A DNA stretch of 64,000 nt from Misgurnus anguillicaudatus (GCF_027580225.2 NC_073356.2:3348001-3412000), one strand, 5' to 3'; positions 21,499 through 34,240 are shown, numbered from the stretch's first letter. Made by a program: numbers and translations. The notes: generated by a model from the letters alone, not told the origin.

Positions 21499-23458
21499 GC
21501 AAGAAAAGAGACAATCGCCTTTTCATCAATGCATTAATAGGGGGCCACTCATGTGACATTTTGGTTGACACAGGAGCAGCAATTTCAATAACAGATCTGA
21601 ACCTACCTACAACAAATGAAACTATGGAAGTTGAAGGAGTTGGAGGTGGTATCACAAAATTTCGCAAAAGTATACAAGTTCCTCTGCAAATACATGAAGA
21701 TGACGTTTTATGGACATCTTTCTGGGTGGGACCGAATTCACAAGGAAGCCTTATTGGCATGGACTTCCTTCCATTGTTAAACATGATCATATTCACTGAC
21801 AGTTGTCAAATCACTACAACATCTGGGATAATACCACATGAAGATCGTACTTGTAATCTATGGTCTGTTGGTACAGCAAAGCCAATTATTAGAGACTGGG
21901 GAAAAGACGGTGTGTGGGGTCTTCTGTGCAGTTTATATCCAGATGTTTGGGCTAAACACAAATTGGATTGTGGCAAAGCCAACATTGACCCCATTGTTAT
22001 TAAAGGACCAATACATCCCCCTCATAAACAGTACCCCATCCGACCTGAAGCAAGACAAGCCGTGGAAGAAATAGTGGCAGACTTGGAAGCTAAAGAAATT
22101 ATCAGACAGGCTTCATCAACCACTAATAGTCCTGTATGGCCTTTCAAGAAATCAGACAACTCATGGCGATTAACCATCGATTACACAAGACTTAACAGTG
22201 TAACACCAAAACCGCATCCTATTGTAGCCAATCCTGCCACCATTCTGAATGATATTCCAGGAAATGCAAGAATTTTTACGGTACTAGATGTACTGTCAGC
22301 TTTCTGGTCTATACCTATTGAAGAAAGATCTCAAGAGAAATTGGCCTTCACAGTGGGCACAAAACAGTATGTCTGGAATAGACTCCCACAAGGCCTTAAT
22401 TTGTCTCCTGTTGTATTTCATAGAGCTTTGGACCAGTTCTTAACAGAGCAAAAAGCTGAAATTGAGAGTTCAGGAAGTGTTTGCCTCCAGTATGTTGACG
22501 ACTTGTTGATTGCAAGCCCAGATGAAAACAGCCATCTATTTGCTCTGAATGTTGTCCTACAAGCCCTTAGGAAAGGAGGATTCAAGGTCAACCCCGACAA
22601 AGCACAGCTGGCCAAAACCAAGGTGATCTACTTGGGCCAAGAAATATCTGTCAAGGGGAGGAGAATGACAACCGAGCGTGTAGAAGCATTACGACAACTT
22701 CCAAAACCTCTAACAGTTACAGGAATGCGGAAGGGGATGGGACTTTTCAACTACTGTCGTCAGTATATACCTTATTTTGCCAGCATCACTAGCCCCCTTA
22801 TCGACCTGTACAAGGGAGGAAAGCCTGGAGTGGAAAAGATAAACTGGACACCAGAAGCTGAGGAAGCGTTTACTTCTATGAAAGAAAAACTGACTTCAGC
22901 CCCAGCTTTGGGACTTCCTGATGGAAGGTTGCCATTTCATTTGTGGACCAGGGTGGGAGATGAGACGTATTCAGCAGTACTGTGTCAAAAACCAGGTGAT
23001 CGATACAAACCAGTTGGATACTTTTCCACAAAAATACCTGTCACTATGATTGGTCAACCACGATGTATACAAGCCCTCGATGGTGCCACATGGGCAATGG
23101 ATGCAGTTGAAAATCTGATAGGAGCACAAACTATCATATTGCACACCCCACACAGCATAGTGACACTGTTGAACAACACAAACATCAAGACCATAACTGA
23201 TGCAAGAAGAGCAAAATGGGAAGCAACTTTGTTAAACAAGGATTTGAGAATGGAAATCATCAGGGACTCTTCTCTTAACCCTGCAACAATGATGCTGGAA
23301 CCACATGAGGGAATACCACATGAGTGTGAAAAACAAGTAGAAGAAGATAGTCTTGGTCAGTTAATCCAATCCCTCTTGCAAACCCAGACAAAGACTTATG
23401 GGTTGATGGATCTAGTTACTATGTCAATGGAAAACGACATACTGGATGGGCTGTAGTA
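21477..23458 (+). pseudogene. pol: Retroviral-type Pol, protease and reverse transcriptase part
   Basis: The open frame runs from 21450 to 23458 (668 codons); the ATG at 21477 comes from the inverted LINE fragment and the retroelement's own sequence begins at about 21499. Aspartic protease LVDTGAAISI is at residues 38-47. RT boxes follow: LDVLSAFWSIPI, LPQGLNLSPV (about 313) and the catalytic YVDDLL (about 348), then thumb/connection to about 640. The frame is lost shortly before the RNase H, between about 23340 and 23381, where the continuation switches by one frame. The YVDD box and the connection sequence fit class I (gamma/epsilon-like) elements. Natural initiation would have been by gag readthrough. 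Confidence 0.87.
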
Positions 23459-25120
23459 GAAGCTGATGGAACTGTTGTAAAGAAAGGATCTCTTTCTGGA
23501 CAGTTTTCAGCACAAGTAGCTGAGCTTGTAGCACTTACGGAAGCATTTGAACTATCAGAAGGAGATCGAGTCAATATATATACGGATAGCCGCTATGCCT
23601 TAGGCGTGGTCCACAACTATCTTGCCCTGTGGAAAAGACGTGGACTTATCACTAGCAGTGGAAGCGAAATACAACATGCTTCCATAATTCGTCGCTTGAT
23701 TGCAGCTTGTCACTTACCTAGAGAAGCAGCCGTGATCAAAGTAAAATCACATCAATCTGACAAGTCCAAAGAAAGTCAGGGTAACACGGCAGCAGATGCA
23801 GCAGCTAGAGAAGCAGCTCTACTTCCTCTTACTCCTGTTACCTTGGTAAAGGAAAACAGCAAAGATAATCTTGAGCTCCACCTTCTGTCATATCAAATGG
23901 AGACAGATGAAGAGAAAGAACACTGGATAAAAGCAGGAGCAAAAGAAGATGATCAAGGTATCTGGAGAATTCCAACAGGACAAGTGGTAATGCCTATCGG
24001 AACAAGAAGAGAACTAATGCAGCTGTATCATGGAGAAGTGCACGCTGGAGCAAAAGCAATGAAAGCTCAAATCAGTGAGACTTGGTGGTGGCCACGAATG
24101 ATGAGAGACATTGATGATTACTGTAGAAGATGCTTGATCTGCATAAAAGCAAATGTGGGGAAATCTGTAAAGGTGCGAATGTCACATGCACCTAGAACTA
24201 CAGGTCCATGGACACATCTGCAAATCGATTTCACAGGACCTTTATCACCCAGTGGAGGGTACCAATATATTCTAGTAATTTTGGACAGGTTTACTAGGTG
24301 GGTAGAAGCATTACCTACGAAAACTTGCACGGCTGAAGCAGCAGCACGAGTAATGGTGGAGGAAGTCTTTCCCCGCTGGGGTCTTCCATATGAACTTGAT
24401 TATGACAATGGAACTCACTTCACTGGAAAACTGATGAAGGAAGCAATGAAGTTGATGGGGATTAAACAGAAATTCCACATTCCATATCATCCACAAAGTT
24501 CAGGAATGGTAGAACGAATGAACCGATCACTGAAAACATCTCTAACCAAGGCTATTTTGCAAACTGGCCAAGGTTGGCATAAATTATTACCTGCTATTTT
24601 GTGGAATTTGAGAGCAACTCCAAACAGAATTACAGGATTAACACCTTTTGAATTAATGACTGGAAGAGCAATGGTTCTACCTCCTGATGCTCCACCACCT
24701 GCGGGAACAGGAGGAGATTCAACTTTGTTCCAAGAAAAGTTACGACGCTATCTCGCAATGCTGGACAAAGCTATTAAAGACAATAATAAGAAAGTGCGAG
24801 AAGCTCAACAGCAATGGGACGTAAAACACACCACTACTGATATTCCACATATTCCCGAGTTAGGCAGTTTTGTTATGGTCAAACGCATTGCTAGGAAAGG
24901 TTTAGAGCCTAGATGGGAGGGACCATATGAGATACTCTTAACAACTGATACAAGTGTTTGCCTCAAAGGGAAGGGTGTAGGGACAGATAGATGGTATCAT
25001 TGGTCACAAGTTAAACCTTGCTTAGTGAATGAACAAAATGATGATAATGTCTTATGGCCTGAGATTGAGCAATGTTCGTCCATTAGCTTTAAAGAATGGG
25101 AACAAAGAATTGATGTTTAA
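23381..25120 (+). pseudogene. pol: Retroviral-type Pol, RNase H and integrase part
   Basis: Open from about 23381 to TAA at 25120; the first ATG in this stretch (23606) is internal and not a real start. RNase H: VDGSSYYVNG, the Glu in ELVALTEAFEL, IYTDSRYAL, and the Asp in NTAADAAAREA. Integrase: an HHCC zinc site (YHGEVHAG...CRRCLIC) near 24030-24145. The DDE core is QIDFTGPL, DYDNGTHF and SGMVERMNRS. A C-terminal SH3-like region (LGSFVMVKRI...PRWEGPYEILL) follows. All catalytic residues are present; the only evident lesion is the frame break upstream. No env ORF follows. Confidence 0.88.
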
Positions 25121-25513
25121 TTATTTCTCTGTTCCATTTCAGGAATCAATTCCATTGACATTGATTAGAGATGGTTAATGGGACATACAGAGTGAAATAG
25201 GAGATTTACACATACTACACAATTACATAACAAATGCACACTCGCTTACTGATTTTCAACCCTAAAGAATAGGATGAATGGGGTTTATTTTAAATGCTTA
25301 CACATAATCGTTAATTGACACATAGTATACGGGGACATACCATGGGTTGGGTTTTTTTTGTTATTTGTTTTGTTTTCCTTTCCTTTCTTTTCCCATTCTT
25401 CTGTCCTGTCTATCTCTTGGTCTGCAATTTCTTCTCCTCACTATAACTTCAATAGGTTGGCCACCTGGGAGTAATGGTGTGGAACTGACAGCCGTAGTTC
25501 CAGTGGAGGGAGA
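25121..25513 (+). other. Region between pol and 3' LTR; polypurine tract at its end
   Basis: About 390 bp with no envelope-like ORF. The only short frame (25347-25562) is hydrophobic low-complexity and runs into the LTR. 'agtggagggaga' at 25502-25513 directly precedes the LTR and is the probable polypurine tract for plus-strand priming. Confidence 0.75.
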
Positions 25514-26077
25514 TGAAGACTTAAAATTTAGACTTTTATTATTAAATTTATTCTTTTATTAAAATGTATTCTTTTAATATGGTTTTATTATTATATATTA
25601 TGTATCTGTATTATTATTCTTTATATTCATAATCAGTTGTGTTATCTTATGGAGTGTTGAATGCATGTGTTTGAATGCACGAAACTATCGATAGTATGGA
25701 TCACATGTCAGGGGATTGAAAGAGGGTAATACGCTCTATTGAAAATGACATGTCAGATGTGTACAGTTTGCAAAGTACCACAGAAGTATACACTAAGAAT
25801 AGTATCTTAATATAGGAGTGGACTGTGCCATGTGTTAGCATGACATATATGTTCTATATTTGAGATGCTTAAGCAACATGTTTTTCTACCTTACAAGGAA
25901 GTCTTTCTGTGATGTATAAAAGCTCAAACCTTACTGTACCACCCCAGAGAAACTGAGGGATGACGGGGTGAAAGGAAGGAGAATTAAAGAAATGTATAGG
26001 CTGTCATAAATAGAACATCTTTACTGGTTTCTCTCCTGACATATATATATTAAAGATTTTTTCTTGGCAAGACAATT
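25514..26077 (+). repeat. 3' LTR, first part
   Basis: Matches the 5' LTR from TGAAGACTTAAA through GGCAAGACAATT, including the TATA box. It stops where the Harbinger element enters and resumes at 45681. Confidence 0.93.
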
Positions 26078-26298
26078 GAGCCCTTTTCACACAGAGATTC
26101 CGGAAAATACACGTAAAACGTGTCTGGGTATTTTCCGGGATTATCTTGATTTTGGTTTGTTCACACAGACAGTCTTTTTCCGGAATCTGTGTGAGCGTTC
26201 AGACACATCCCGGACAATTCCCGTATAGACACGTGACATTAGGGTGTGACGTATAATGTACGAGTCAGAAACGCCCCGCCCTAAACGGAAACGGAAAC

Positions 26299-28275
26299 AT
26301 GCGCGGAACCGGATGCAGTTCCTGTTTAAACAACATGGCAGCGGGTCACGCGTTAGATGTGGAAACTCTGTTGTTTGTTTACAACATGTTTCTTGCTCAA
26401 AGCAGAGTGTTTTTTTCGATTTTGACTTCTTTTCAACGTGTCAATTCGATAACGAACGAGCTCCAACAAAAAATAGCGGACAGCAGAAAGTTATATAATG
26501 CAGAGACACGCAGAGCACGGAGGCGCCATCGGATGCTTAAAGCTACAACTCTTGCAACAAGGCTCACGGAAAAGAGTGTTTCCAAGAGAAAAATGTGGGT
26601 TGTACTAAGACCTCAGGGGCCTGTGTTTTGGTCTAATATTTTGGAGAACTTTAACGACGACCAGTGGCAACAGCATTTTCGAATGTCAAGGAACACCTTT
26701 GAATTTGTTTTGCAACAAGTTGAGCAAAGCCTGACACGTAAGTCTACCAACTGGAGAAAGCCCATACCACCACGCCATCGATTGGCTATTGTTTTGTGGT
26801 GGTATGCAACCCCTGGCGAGTACCGTACGATCAGTTGTCTTTTTGGTGTCGGACTGTCCACTGTTTGTACACTGGTTTACGAGGTCACCGCGACATTAAA
26901 GAGAATGCTTTTAAAACGATTCATCGCCTTACCCAAGGGGGAAGCTCTTCAACAGACAATAAATGGGTTCGCTGCACGTGGGTATCCTTTGTGTGCTGGT
27001 GCAATAGATGGCAGCCACATCCCTATTATTGCTCCACAAGAAGATGCGACGGCGTATTATAATCGCAAAGGATGGCATTCGATTGTACTTCAGGCTGTTG
27101 TGGACCACAATTTCTGGTAAGAATACATTTCATAGCTCGTAATGATCATAACAGAACGTTGCTCAATGTTTTGTTTGTGTACACGTTTTAACGCAATATG
27201 TTTTGAACTAGTTTTACAGATATATATGTGGGCTGGCCTGGACGCACGCATGATGCTCGTGTTCTATGCAATTCTCCCATCTTCAAAATGGCAGAAGAAC
27301 AAGGCGGATACCTGTTTCCTCATGAGGTATGATAAGTTTGTTTTACTGTTACGTTTTATATGTTATAATAAATTACTTGTAACTCTGCAATAAAAACCAT
27401 TCATAATGTTTTGGCATGGATATTATTGGGTATCTAGCAGAGAAAAAAAACTACACAATTATTAACAATTGAAGTGGATCCAAACCCAAAATATTATTTA
27501 AATCAATAGACATTCTTTTCTTTGGGTAACTTGAATTACATGTTTTGATTTACTTCAAAATGAGCAATACTATTGTAATGATGTTTGTCATAACATACCA
27601 AAAAGTTTATTTTTACCTATGCAATGTATTGTTTGCTAATGGTGGCAATATACCCATGCAACTTATGCCTGATTTGGGGTTCTAGGTTCAGATTCATATA
27701 GATGTACTTGACATCATGTAAGACATTAACAGCTGTATTTAACAAGATTGCATTTTTTTCAGAACTCCATGTCAGTGAACGGGGTCGATGTTCCTGTCCA
27801 TTTAATTGGTGATGCTGCATATCCTCTCAAGAACTGGCTTATGAAGGGTTTCACAAACCACAATACGCTAACCCCTCAACAACGTCATTATAACTATCGA
27901 CTGAGTTCAGCACGGATGGTTGTGGAGAATGCCTTTGGTCGCCTTAAAGGTCGTTGGAGGTGCTTGCTAAAGCGCAATGATGTCGACACTGTTTTGATGT
28001 CGGATGTTGTTGCTGTGTGTTGTGTTTTGCACAATATCTGCGAGATAAACAAAGAACATTTCTTGCCTGACTGGAACATTACAGATGTTTTGCAAGAGCC
28101 AGAACAAGATATGTTTCAGGGGGTGGGAGGGCCTAATTCACAAGCTATTCGTGCAGCTACAGATGTGGCCTTTAAAAACGCACGTTTTCTCCCGCGGCAT
28201 TCGCCAATTCGTCTCGCAGAGTCCCGCAGCATTCTGCAAGTGCTTTCGGGGGGGCTACTTTTCCCTTTCCCTTAA
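26299..28275 (+). CDS. Harbinger DDE transposase (HARBI1-like), three exons
   Basis: Exons 26299-27116, 27212-27326 and 27763-28275. Introns have GTAAGA...CTAG and GTATGA...TTTCAG borders and join in frame to 481 residues. The DDE_4-type nuclease has AIDGSHIPI (Asp about 237, exon 1), LIGDAAYPL (Asp about 328) and VVENAFGRLKGRW (Glu about 366), all present. Exon 2 encodes the conserved YVGWPGRTHDARV block. The N-terminal 120 residues are basic and helical. The upstream ATG at 26299 is taken; an alternative is 26335 (MAAGHALD). No stop or frameshift is seen, so this may be a functional gene. It would excise and insert the element with its Myb-like partner. Confidence 0.9.
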
Positions 28276-29276
28276 TGTGTTTCGCTTCAAAGAATATCCA
28301 CCAGGTGGCGCATAAAAACATTGTCACTGCCGTTGTTTCCAGAAGTTAATAAGGGCATTGCTGAATATTTTACATTGAAAACAGCAAAGTGATATGTTAA
28401 CCCCTTCTTGCTAGCATAACAGCGCATACAAATATAAAGATGACTGTACGTGCAATGCGCATTTATAGTAAGTGCAACAGATAATTTAGTGTGAACCTAA
28501 TAAACGCGACTCTATTTACAATTAATATATCTTAATTATTTGTGTTGTCGAATTTTGACACCGTTTCATTGTTTGTTCATAATATTTATAATTGTCAGTT
28601 TTTCAAAAAGTATCAATATTTTAAAGAGATTAATGTGGTATAAAAAGACATGTTTTATAGTTTAAAATGTTGTAAAAATATAGTAGTATTCTTATATTTT
28701 AAGAATAACAATATGATACATTTATACTGCGCTAAAATGCTTTACATATGGAAAGAGGAATTCTTCTCAGAACAGATATTTTTATGTTATTATTAAGACG
28801 TAGGCTACATCTAATAAAATAGCGAACAGAGAAACTGTGCCTTTTGCGGACGAAAAACACCTCCGAAATATTGAGTTTATGAATATTTACACTTACAATA
28901 TGTACTTTGTGAAATGTGTGTGTAAAATAATCAATTTTATAACATGTGGCTGTAGAGACAAACACGCTGCGTCGCCTTTCAGATATCTTACACGTTCGCA
29001 TTCAACACTTTTCAAAACGTATTTATATTAAATCTAATGAATAATTATAAATTATGACATGAGAAAATTAGAAGTGTGCAAAGAGCACAGTTCAGATATT
29101 GTTAATTAAAGCGGTTTTATACACCTTTCTGCCTTGTTTAAATTAACAAGCATTTTATTTGCCACTGTCAACACGTTTTGTGATTGATTTAATGATTTAT
29201 TACAGAAACTTCTATGAAGCAAAGCTATTGTACTAAACATCTCTATATATATAAATATATATAAATATATAAATAA

Positions 29277-29290
<14 letters not shown>
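28276..29290. other. Non-coding Harbinger interior, start of a duplicated segment
   Basis: AT-rich with no gene. 28664-28765 recurs at 29359-29463 and 28840-28970 recurs at about 29495-29615, a direct duplication with a period near 690 bp. A further copy of 29061-29500 is at about 33290-33590. Confidence 0.7.

Positions 29291-29352
<62 letters not shown>
29291..29352. repeat. (GT)n microsatellite
   Basis: A pure GT run preceded by an AT-rich tract. It lies between the two copies of the 690-bp direct repeat. Confidence 0.92.
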
Positions 29353-29355
<3 letters not shown>

Positions 29356-29640
29356 AAATGTTGTAAAAAATATATTAGTATTCTTATATATTAAGAATAA
29401 AAATATGATACATTTATATTGCGCTAAAATGCGTTACATATGGAAAGAGGAATTATTCTCAACCACCACCAATAAAGTTTAAACATTATTTTTTAGAAAA
29501 ACGCCTCGGAAGTGTTGAGTTTATGAATATTTACACTTACAATATATACTTTGTGAAATGTGTGTTTAAAATAATAAATTTCATAACATGTGAAATGTAA
29601 AGACAAACACGACGCGTTGCATGATTTTATAAATACCGAG
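29353..29640. repeat. Second copy of the Harbinger interior duplication
   Basis: Repeats 28664-28990 with perhaps 10 percent differences and an internal deletion ('ttatgaatatttacacttac' occurs in both). Non-coding. Confidence 0.75.
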
Positions 29641-30006
29641 GTCCATATAGGCTAAGTATTTTCTAGGGCATGCACCCCAGGAAAAAAAAAACGTCTTATT
29701 TCCCTGCTCTACATATATGAATTTTAATAAATCAGAAAACCAAAGAATCAAATACCTATAGATTTCAAACCATATTAGTATGCAGAAAACTTTTGTTGGT
29801 CATTAGGAATACATTGTAATAATTATTTTACCATCCTGGGCACATTGCTGCACACTTTCTCTTCTTTTGTTATTTAATTAACTTTAATGACTTCAACAGG
29901 TAGGCCTTAGGACTAAATGCAATAAAATGTTCAAGCCAAAATATGAACATTTAAACTCTGTGCACGCGCACTACGGGTGGATGAAGCGTTGTACCGCGCA
30001 CGTGAT

Positions 30007-31862
30007 CAGAGCCGGATTAACCCAAAGGCAAACTAGGCACGTGCCTAGGGCCCGATTGGCGGGATGGGGCCCAGACAGAGGGGGAATTTTTTTTTTTTTT
30101 ACAAATCCCATCTACAATTTCGCAGCTGTCGGGCGGGATCCCCGTATGTCCAAAACCATTGTTTTTCAGGAAATTAAAAAAACGCCGTATTTTTTAAGTT
30201 ATTAAACATTATTTCATTAAAGACAAGCTTTATGACTCGGGAGCAGTCAGAGAGATACGAACTTATGCTCTCATTGATAAAAATGGTACGGACACAGACG
30301 TCGCCGCTGCCAGCAGTGTTCAACAAATACTGCGGTCACATTGAGCCTTAAAGACGATGCTTCAATAGTTAACCAAAGCTGACTGTAGTATACATCTTAC
30401 TAAACTCGATTTTAAGGTTTACGATCTATAAGTGATGCAATACAAAACACGATGAGCGGACTGCTGTCTAATAAGTGGAAATGAATCTGCTCGCAAACTT
30501 ACCTTCGTGCCTCACGGGCTTCCTTCTGCACAGAAGCATTACAGCTATCGAGTTTTAATAAATGTACTTAAACCTAACTATTTTCACTTGTTAGTGCCTA
30601 ACAAACAGAAGTATTATATTAAATTAAACAGCCATTTTATCTCCAATAAATAAAACATTTACTTGTGTTTTACATGCACAATATAATTTAATGGTGGTAT
30701 CCAAAACATTCAATTTAATTAAAGTATTATATTAGATACATTTTAAAACTTCAATGCATGTATGATAAGCCTATGATACGTAAATATTTAAAATCAATAA
30801 CTGATATCATAGGTTAACACAGATAAAATCATAGTTAAGTCTTTCTTTATTAAGCGCATTACTGAGTGTATTTGTGTTTGTGAGTTTATGACTGTTGTTG
30901 TCTGAGGTGGTGACTCGGATGGGGACGCCAGTCATCAGAATGGTTGATTTTCAAGTTCATCGTTCCACTATGTACCTGACAGAGTTCCTTTAAGGACACA
31001 GACATGGTTGCTGCAAAAAATAAATAAATAAAGGACAAACGATCATTTCCCTACGTTATATAAGGCATGTTTGCGTATAATAACGAGGCAAAAAAAAAAA
31101 AACAGTTCCTTGCATAATAATTCATGACTGCAATGGCAGAACTAGCGGGGTCAAGATTTTTTTTTCTTTAAGCCCCACAAAAATCACGTTAGATATCAAA
31201 CATGATAACAAAACCAATGGATAGTGGCTAACTAAGTCAACTGCAAGCAATCTGTGTTTTAAATTCACTTCACAAACGTGAATAGCGTAAAGAAAAATCT
31301 AGCAGCCTCAGAAACGATACATTAGACTTTAGCACTACCATTACTTTGAGATAAAACTGTTATAAACTATCTAAAAACTGTTATTATATAATTCATATAA
31401 ATGAAACATAAATAACCAGTGTTTTGAGGACATTTACCTCAGTGGACGTGTTGCTCGACGAGGATTTGGTTGCGATTCAATCTTGAAGAGAAATATGCAG
31501 CGAAGCTCTCCCGCGGATTACTGACACCTATTGGTTATTTACTGGTACTACTGCCTTAACAATGACACTCCCAATGGATAAGGTGATGATAATTTCATAG
31601 CATTTAATAGAGCCGTGTAATGACGTATAAATAATAAATTTAGCAAAAAATTGTCTGATAGACTGGTTAATATACAACACATGACTTAATTTGGTATACA
31701 AACAACCAATTTGTAACCAAAGACTAGGCTATGTAAAATGTGAATTAACTTTTATTAGTAACTTTGGTAAGTTTCAGATTTCAATTCATAAATAACCTCG
31801 ATGGGGGGGGCCCAAAAAAATGCAGCCTGCCTAGTGTAGTCCATTTATTTAATCCGGCTCTG
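30007..31862. mobile_element. hAT non-autonomous transposon, 1856 bp
   Basis: Inverted ends CAGAGCCGGATTAA and TTAATCCGGCTCTG are perfect over 14 bp and flanked by the 8-bp direct repeat CACGTGAT (29999-30006, 31863-31870). Subterminal 'gcctagggcccgattgg' and 'gggggggcccaaa' pair partly. No ORF above background; the transposase has been lost or replaced. Confidence 0.93.
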
Positions 31863-32639
31863 CACGTGATGCATCGTTTTCAAGTTCAAGCTTAGCAGCA
31901 GTCCAGTACAACACAGTGAATCTAATCATTATACATTAAAAAATCATATCTTCAAGAATTAAAGGTTGGCGTTGAATTTTGTTAATAAACACGCTGAATA
32001 ACGGAAAGTGAATTACTGGAGGGAGTGAAAGCAGCGCATTAAATCTGGACACCCATATGTGCTCAGCTGCAGTAATGTTTCTTGTCCTGTCACCTTGACA
32101 GTCACTGCGGTTTCACATTTCTCGTCATTAAACTGCTGTATATAATAGTCAGCGTTTGATTACTTAGGCTACATCTTTCTTGCACTACCACTAACTGCGC
32201 ATCTGACCTTTGTGTTGCACCTCTGTCTGACTGGTTTGATTTTAGTGGTTATCTCGGTTTCATTTGGACTTTATCTTAAAACTTAATAGACCCTTTAACT
32301 GTTTGTACACAATGATGACATGGCACCGTATGCGTGCGCATTTGGGCAACGGAGCTATGGCAAGAATCAGCAGCAACTGACCCATTTCACAAAAAATTCA
32401 CACGGCCGCGCCGCTCCATTAGCATGCTACACTTGCTACTTTAGCGGGTTGAAATGCATATACATATTAGGCTATATATTTGGTGTGTTTGACTTTCTGC
32501 CGAACTGCGCGATCCAATCGGCATATGAAATTACTATAGCGGCGCCAAATGCCCTCCCCCCGCACAGTCCTGCAATGAGAACCAGAAAAACCGGTTTCTA
32601 ACCATTTTATTTACATGTGAATAGTGAGAGCACCCCCTC

Positions 32640-32960
32640 AGGAGCTGTAGGAGGTTTTTTTTATAAGCGTAAGCCAGGACTAAGCCTTAGTTTAAATAGA
32701 ATATAAAATTAGTTTTAACAAACATGCCTTACTAAAAACATTATTTGTCTGCATTTTGAGGCAAAACAAAGGGCATGGCCGTCCGGACCTCGGTAATTTT
32801 CTGACGCTTGTCTTATTTGACTCAATGCTCAGCGCTCGTTTGACGATCTTGTGGCGCCACGCAGACCGATCGGACGGCATGTGACGTCTTAGCACCGCGA
32901 GACAGCAGGCCTACAGTATGCTTTTGAATAGATCTCGCGGTAGTGTGATGTCACAGGCGA
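32640..32960. repeat. MITE remnants: 'gccaggactaagcctt' half and CGCGAGA-type arm
   Basis: 32700-32780 repeats, inverted, the MITE part at 10250-10320. 32780-32960 carries paired 'gtgacgtcttagcaccgcga' and 'tctcgcggtagtgtgatgtc', the CRE/CGCGAGA palindrome also seen at 2067, 34140, 35128 and 51498. Non-coding. Confidence 0.55.
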
Positions 32961-33229
32961 ACGGGTTTGCGCTGCCCCATTAGGTAAAATAAAGTGAAAA
33001 TTATTCCTAGATGACCAATAAAATCATACCAGGCAGACAGCAAAGGAGTACGGATACCTCAGTTAGTGGAAGTACCAGAAAGATAGGTTAAATTGGGCCG
33101 GAGCACAGCTCCGCCTCCTCGGGTCCACAACACACCTTGCCGGAGCTCCGGTCCGTCTCCTTCAGCAACAGGGTTTGGTAAAATATAAAGTGTATAAAGT
33201 GTGCAGTATACAAAAAAATGCAAACAAAT

Positions 33230-33600
33230 TATTTCTAAAAGTAGCAATATTTTAAAGAGATAAATGTGGTATAAAGAAAGACATGAGAAAAGTAGAGGTA
33301 TGCAAAAGAGCACAGTTCAGATATTGTTAATTCAAGCGGTTTTATACACCTTTCAGCTTTGTTTGAATTGACAAGAATTTTATTCGGCACTGTCAAAACA
33401 TTTTATGATTGATTTACTGATTTATTACAGAAACGTGTTGTCAGAAGCAAAGCTATTGTACTAAGCATCTTTATATGTATGTTTTAAAGTTAAAAGTTGT
33501 AAAAATATATGAGTATTCTCTTATATAAAGAATAACAATATGATACATTTCCACCACCAATAAAGTTTTAACATTATTCTTTAGGAAAAAAACAGCGTTT
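33230..33600. repeat. Third copy of the Harbinger interior segment
   Basis: 'aatattttaaagagataaat', 'agagcacagttcagatattg' and 'aaagctattgtactaagcat' match 28610-28640 and 29085-29240 in order and the same orientation. The hAT at 30007-31862 lies between the copies, so the duplication may predate it. Confidence 0.7.
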
Positions 33601-33904
33601 AAACCCGTGGAGCGAACAAGAAAACATATGTTTATATGCTCATTCGGCATATCATATGATATTTTTTATTTAGTTTTACAGTTTTAAAAGTGGCAAAAAA
33701 AGTTCTTAAAATCTAATGAATACTGGTCTCTGTAAATATAACTGCAGATGACAGCAGATTAGATTCAGTTCACCTACTAAGAAATAGGAGAAGCGATGAT
33801 TTGTGATTGATTGGGGCTAATAGAATGACTGCCACACTCAAAATACACCAAACCAAATGAGCACTTTATAGTAAACTAAAGCAACACACAATGTGCAAGT
33901 CATG

Positions 33905-34095
33905 ACCATGGCCGGGTTTCCCAAAAGCATCGTAAGGCTAAGTAGATCGTAAAAACGATCGTACGAATCATCTTAGAATTACGGGCTGTTTCCCAAAAGC
34001 TTCGTAACTTAAGTTGCACTTAAAAATCATCGTAGATATACGAGTGCTCTGGAGTAATCGTTCATTCATAAGTGCTTTTGGGAAACCGGGCCCAG
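33905..34095. repeat. MITE with 'gggtttcccaaaagc' ends
   Basis: 'ccgggtttcccaaaagcatc' at the left pairs with 'gtgcttttgggaaaccggg' at the right. An internal 'gggctgtttcccaaaagctt' suggests a solo end inside. A related end occurs at 52120-52150. Non-coding. Confidence 0.65.
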
Positions 34096-34139
34096 GCCTT
34101 GACGCTTTGTGTGTTCGACTTTAAATGGTGGGGCGCTGA

Positions 34140-34240
34140 CTTGTCGGCGTTTGACATCAGAGTACCGCGAGAGCAAAGGTAAAGTCGGACCATTTTGTAA
34201 CATTTCGACTTGCTGTCGCGGTACTTTGATGTCTTCGGTG
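34140..34240. repeat. CRE/CGCGAGA palindrome
   Basis: 'tttgacatcagagtaccgcg' at the left pairs with 'cgcggtactttgatgtc' at the right around a loop of about 40 bp. Same design as 2067-2231 and 35128-35210. Confidence 0.65.

Noticed and set aside
25347..25562. Hydrophobic 71-codon ORF that could suggest an env signal peptide
   Set aside because: Low-complexity Phe/Leu/Ser run, extends into the LTR, and no envelope sequence follows.
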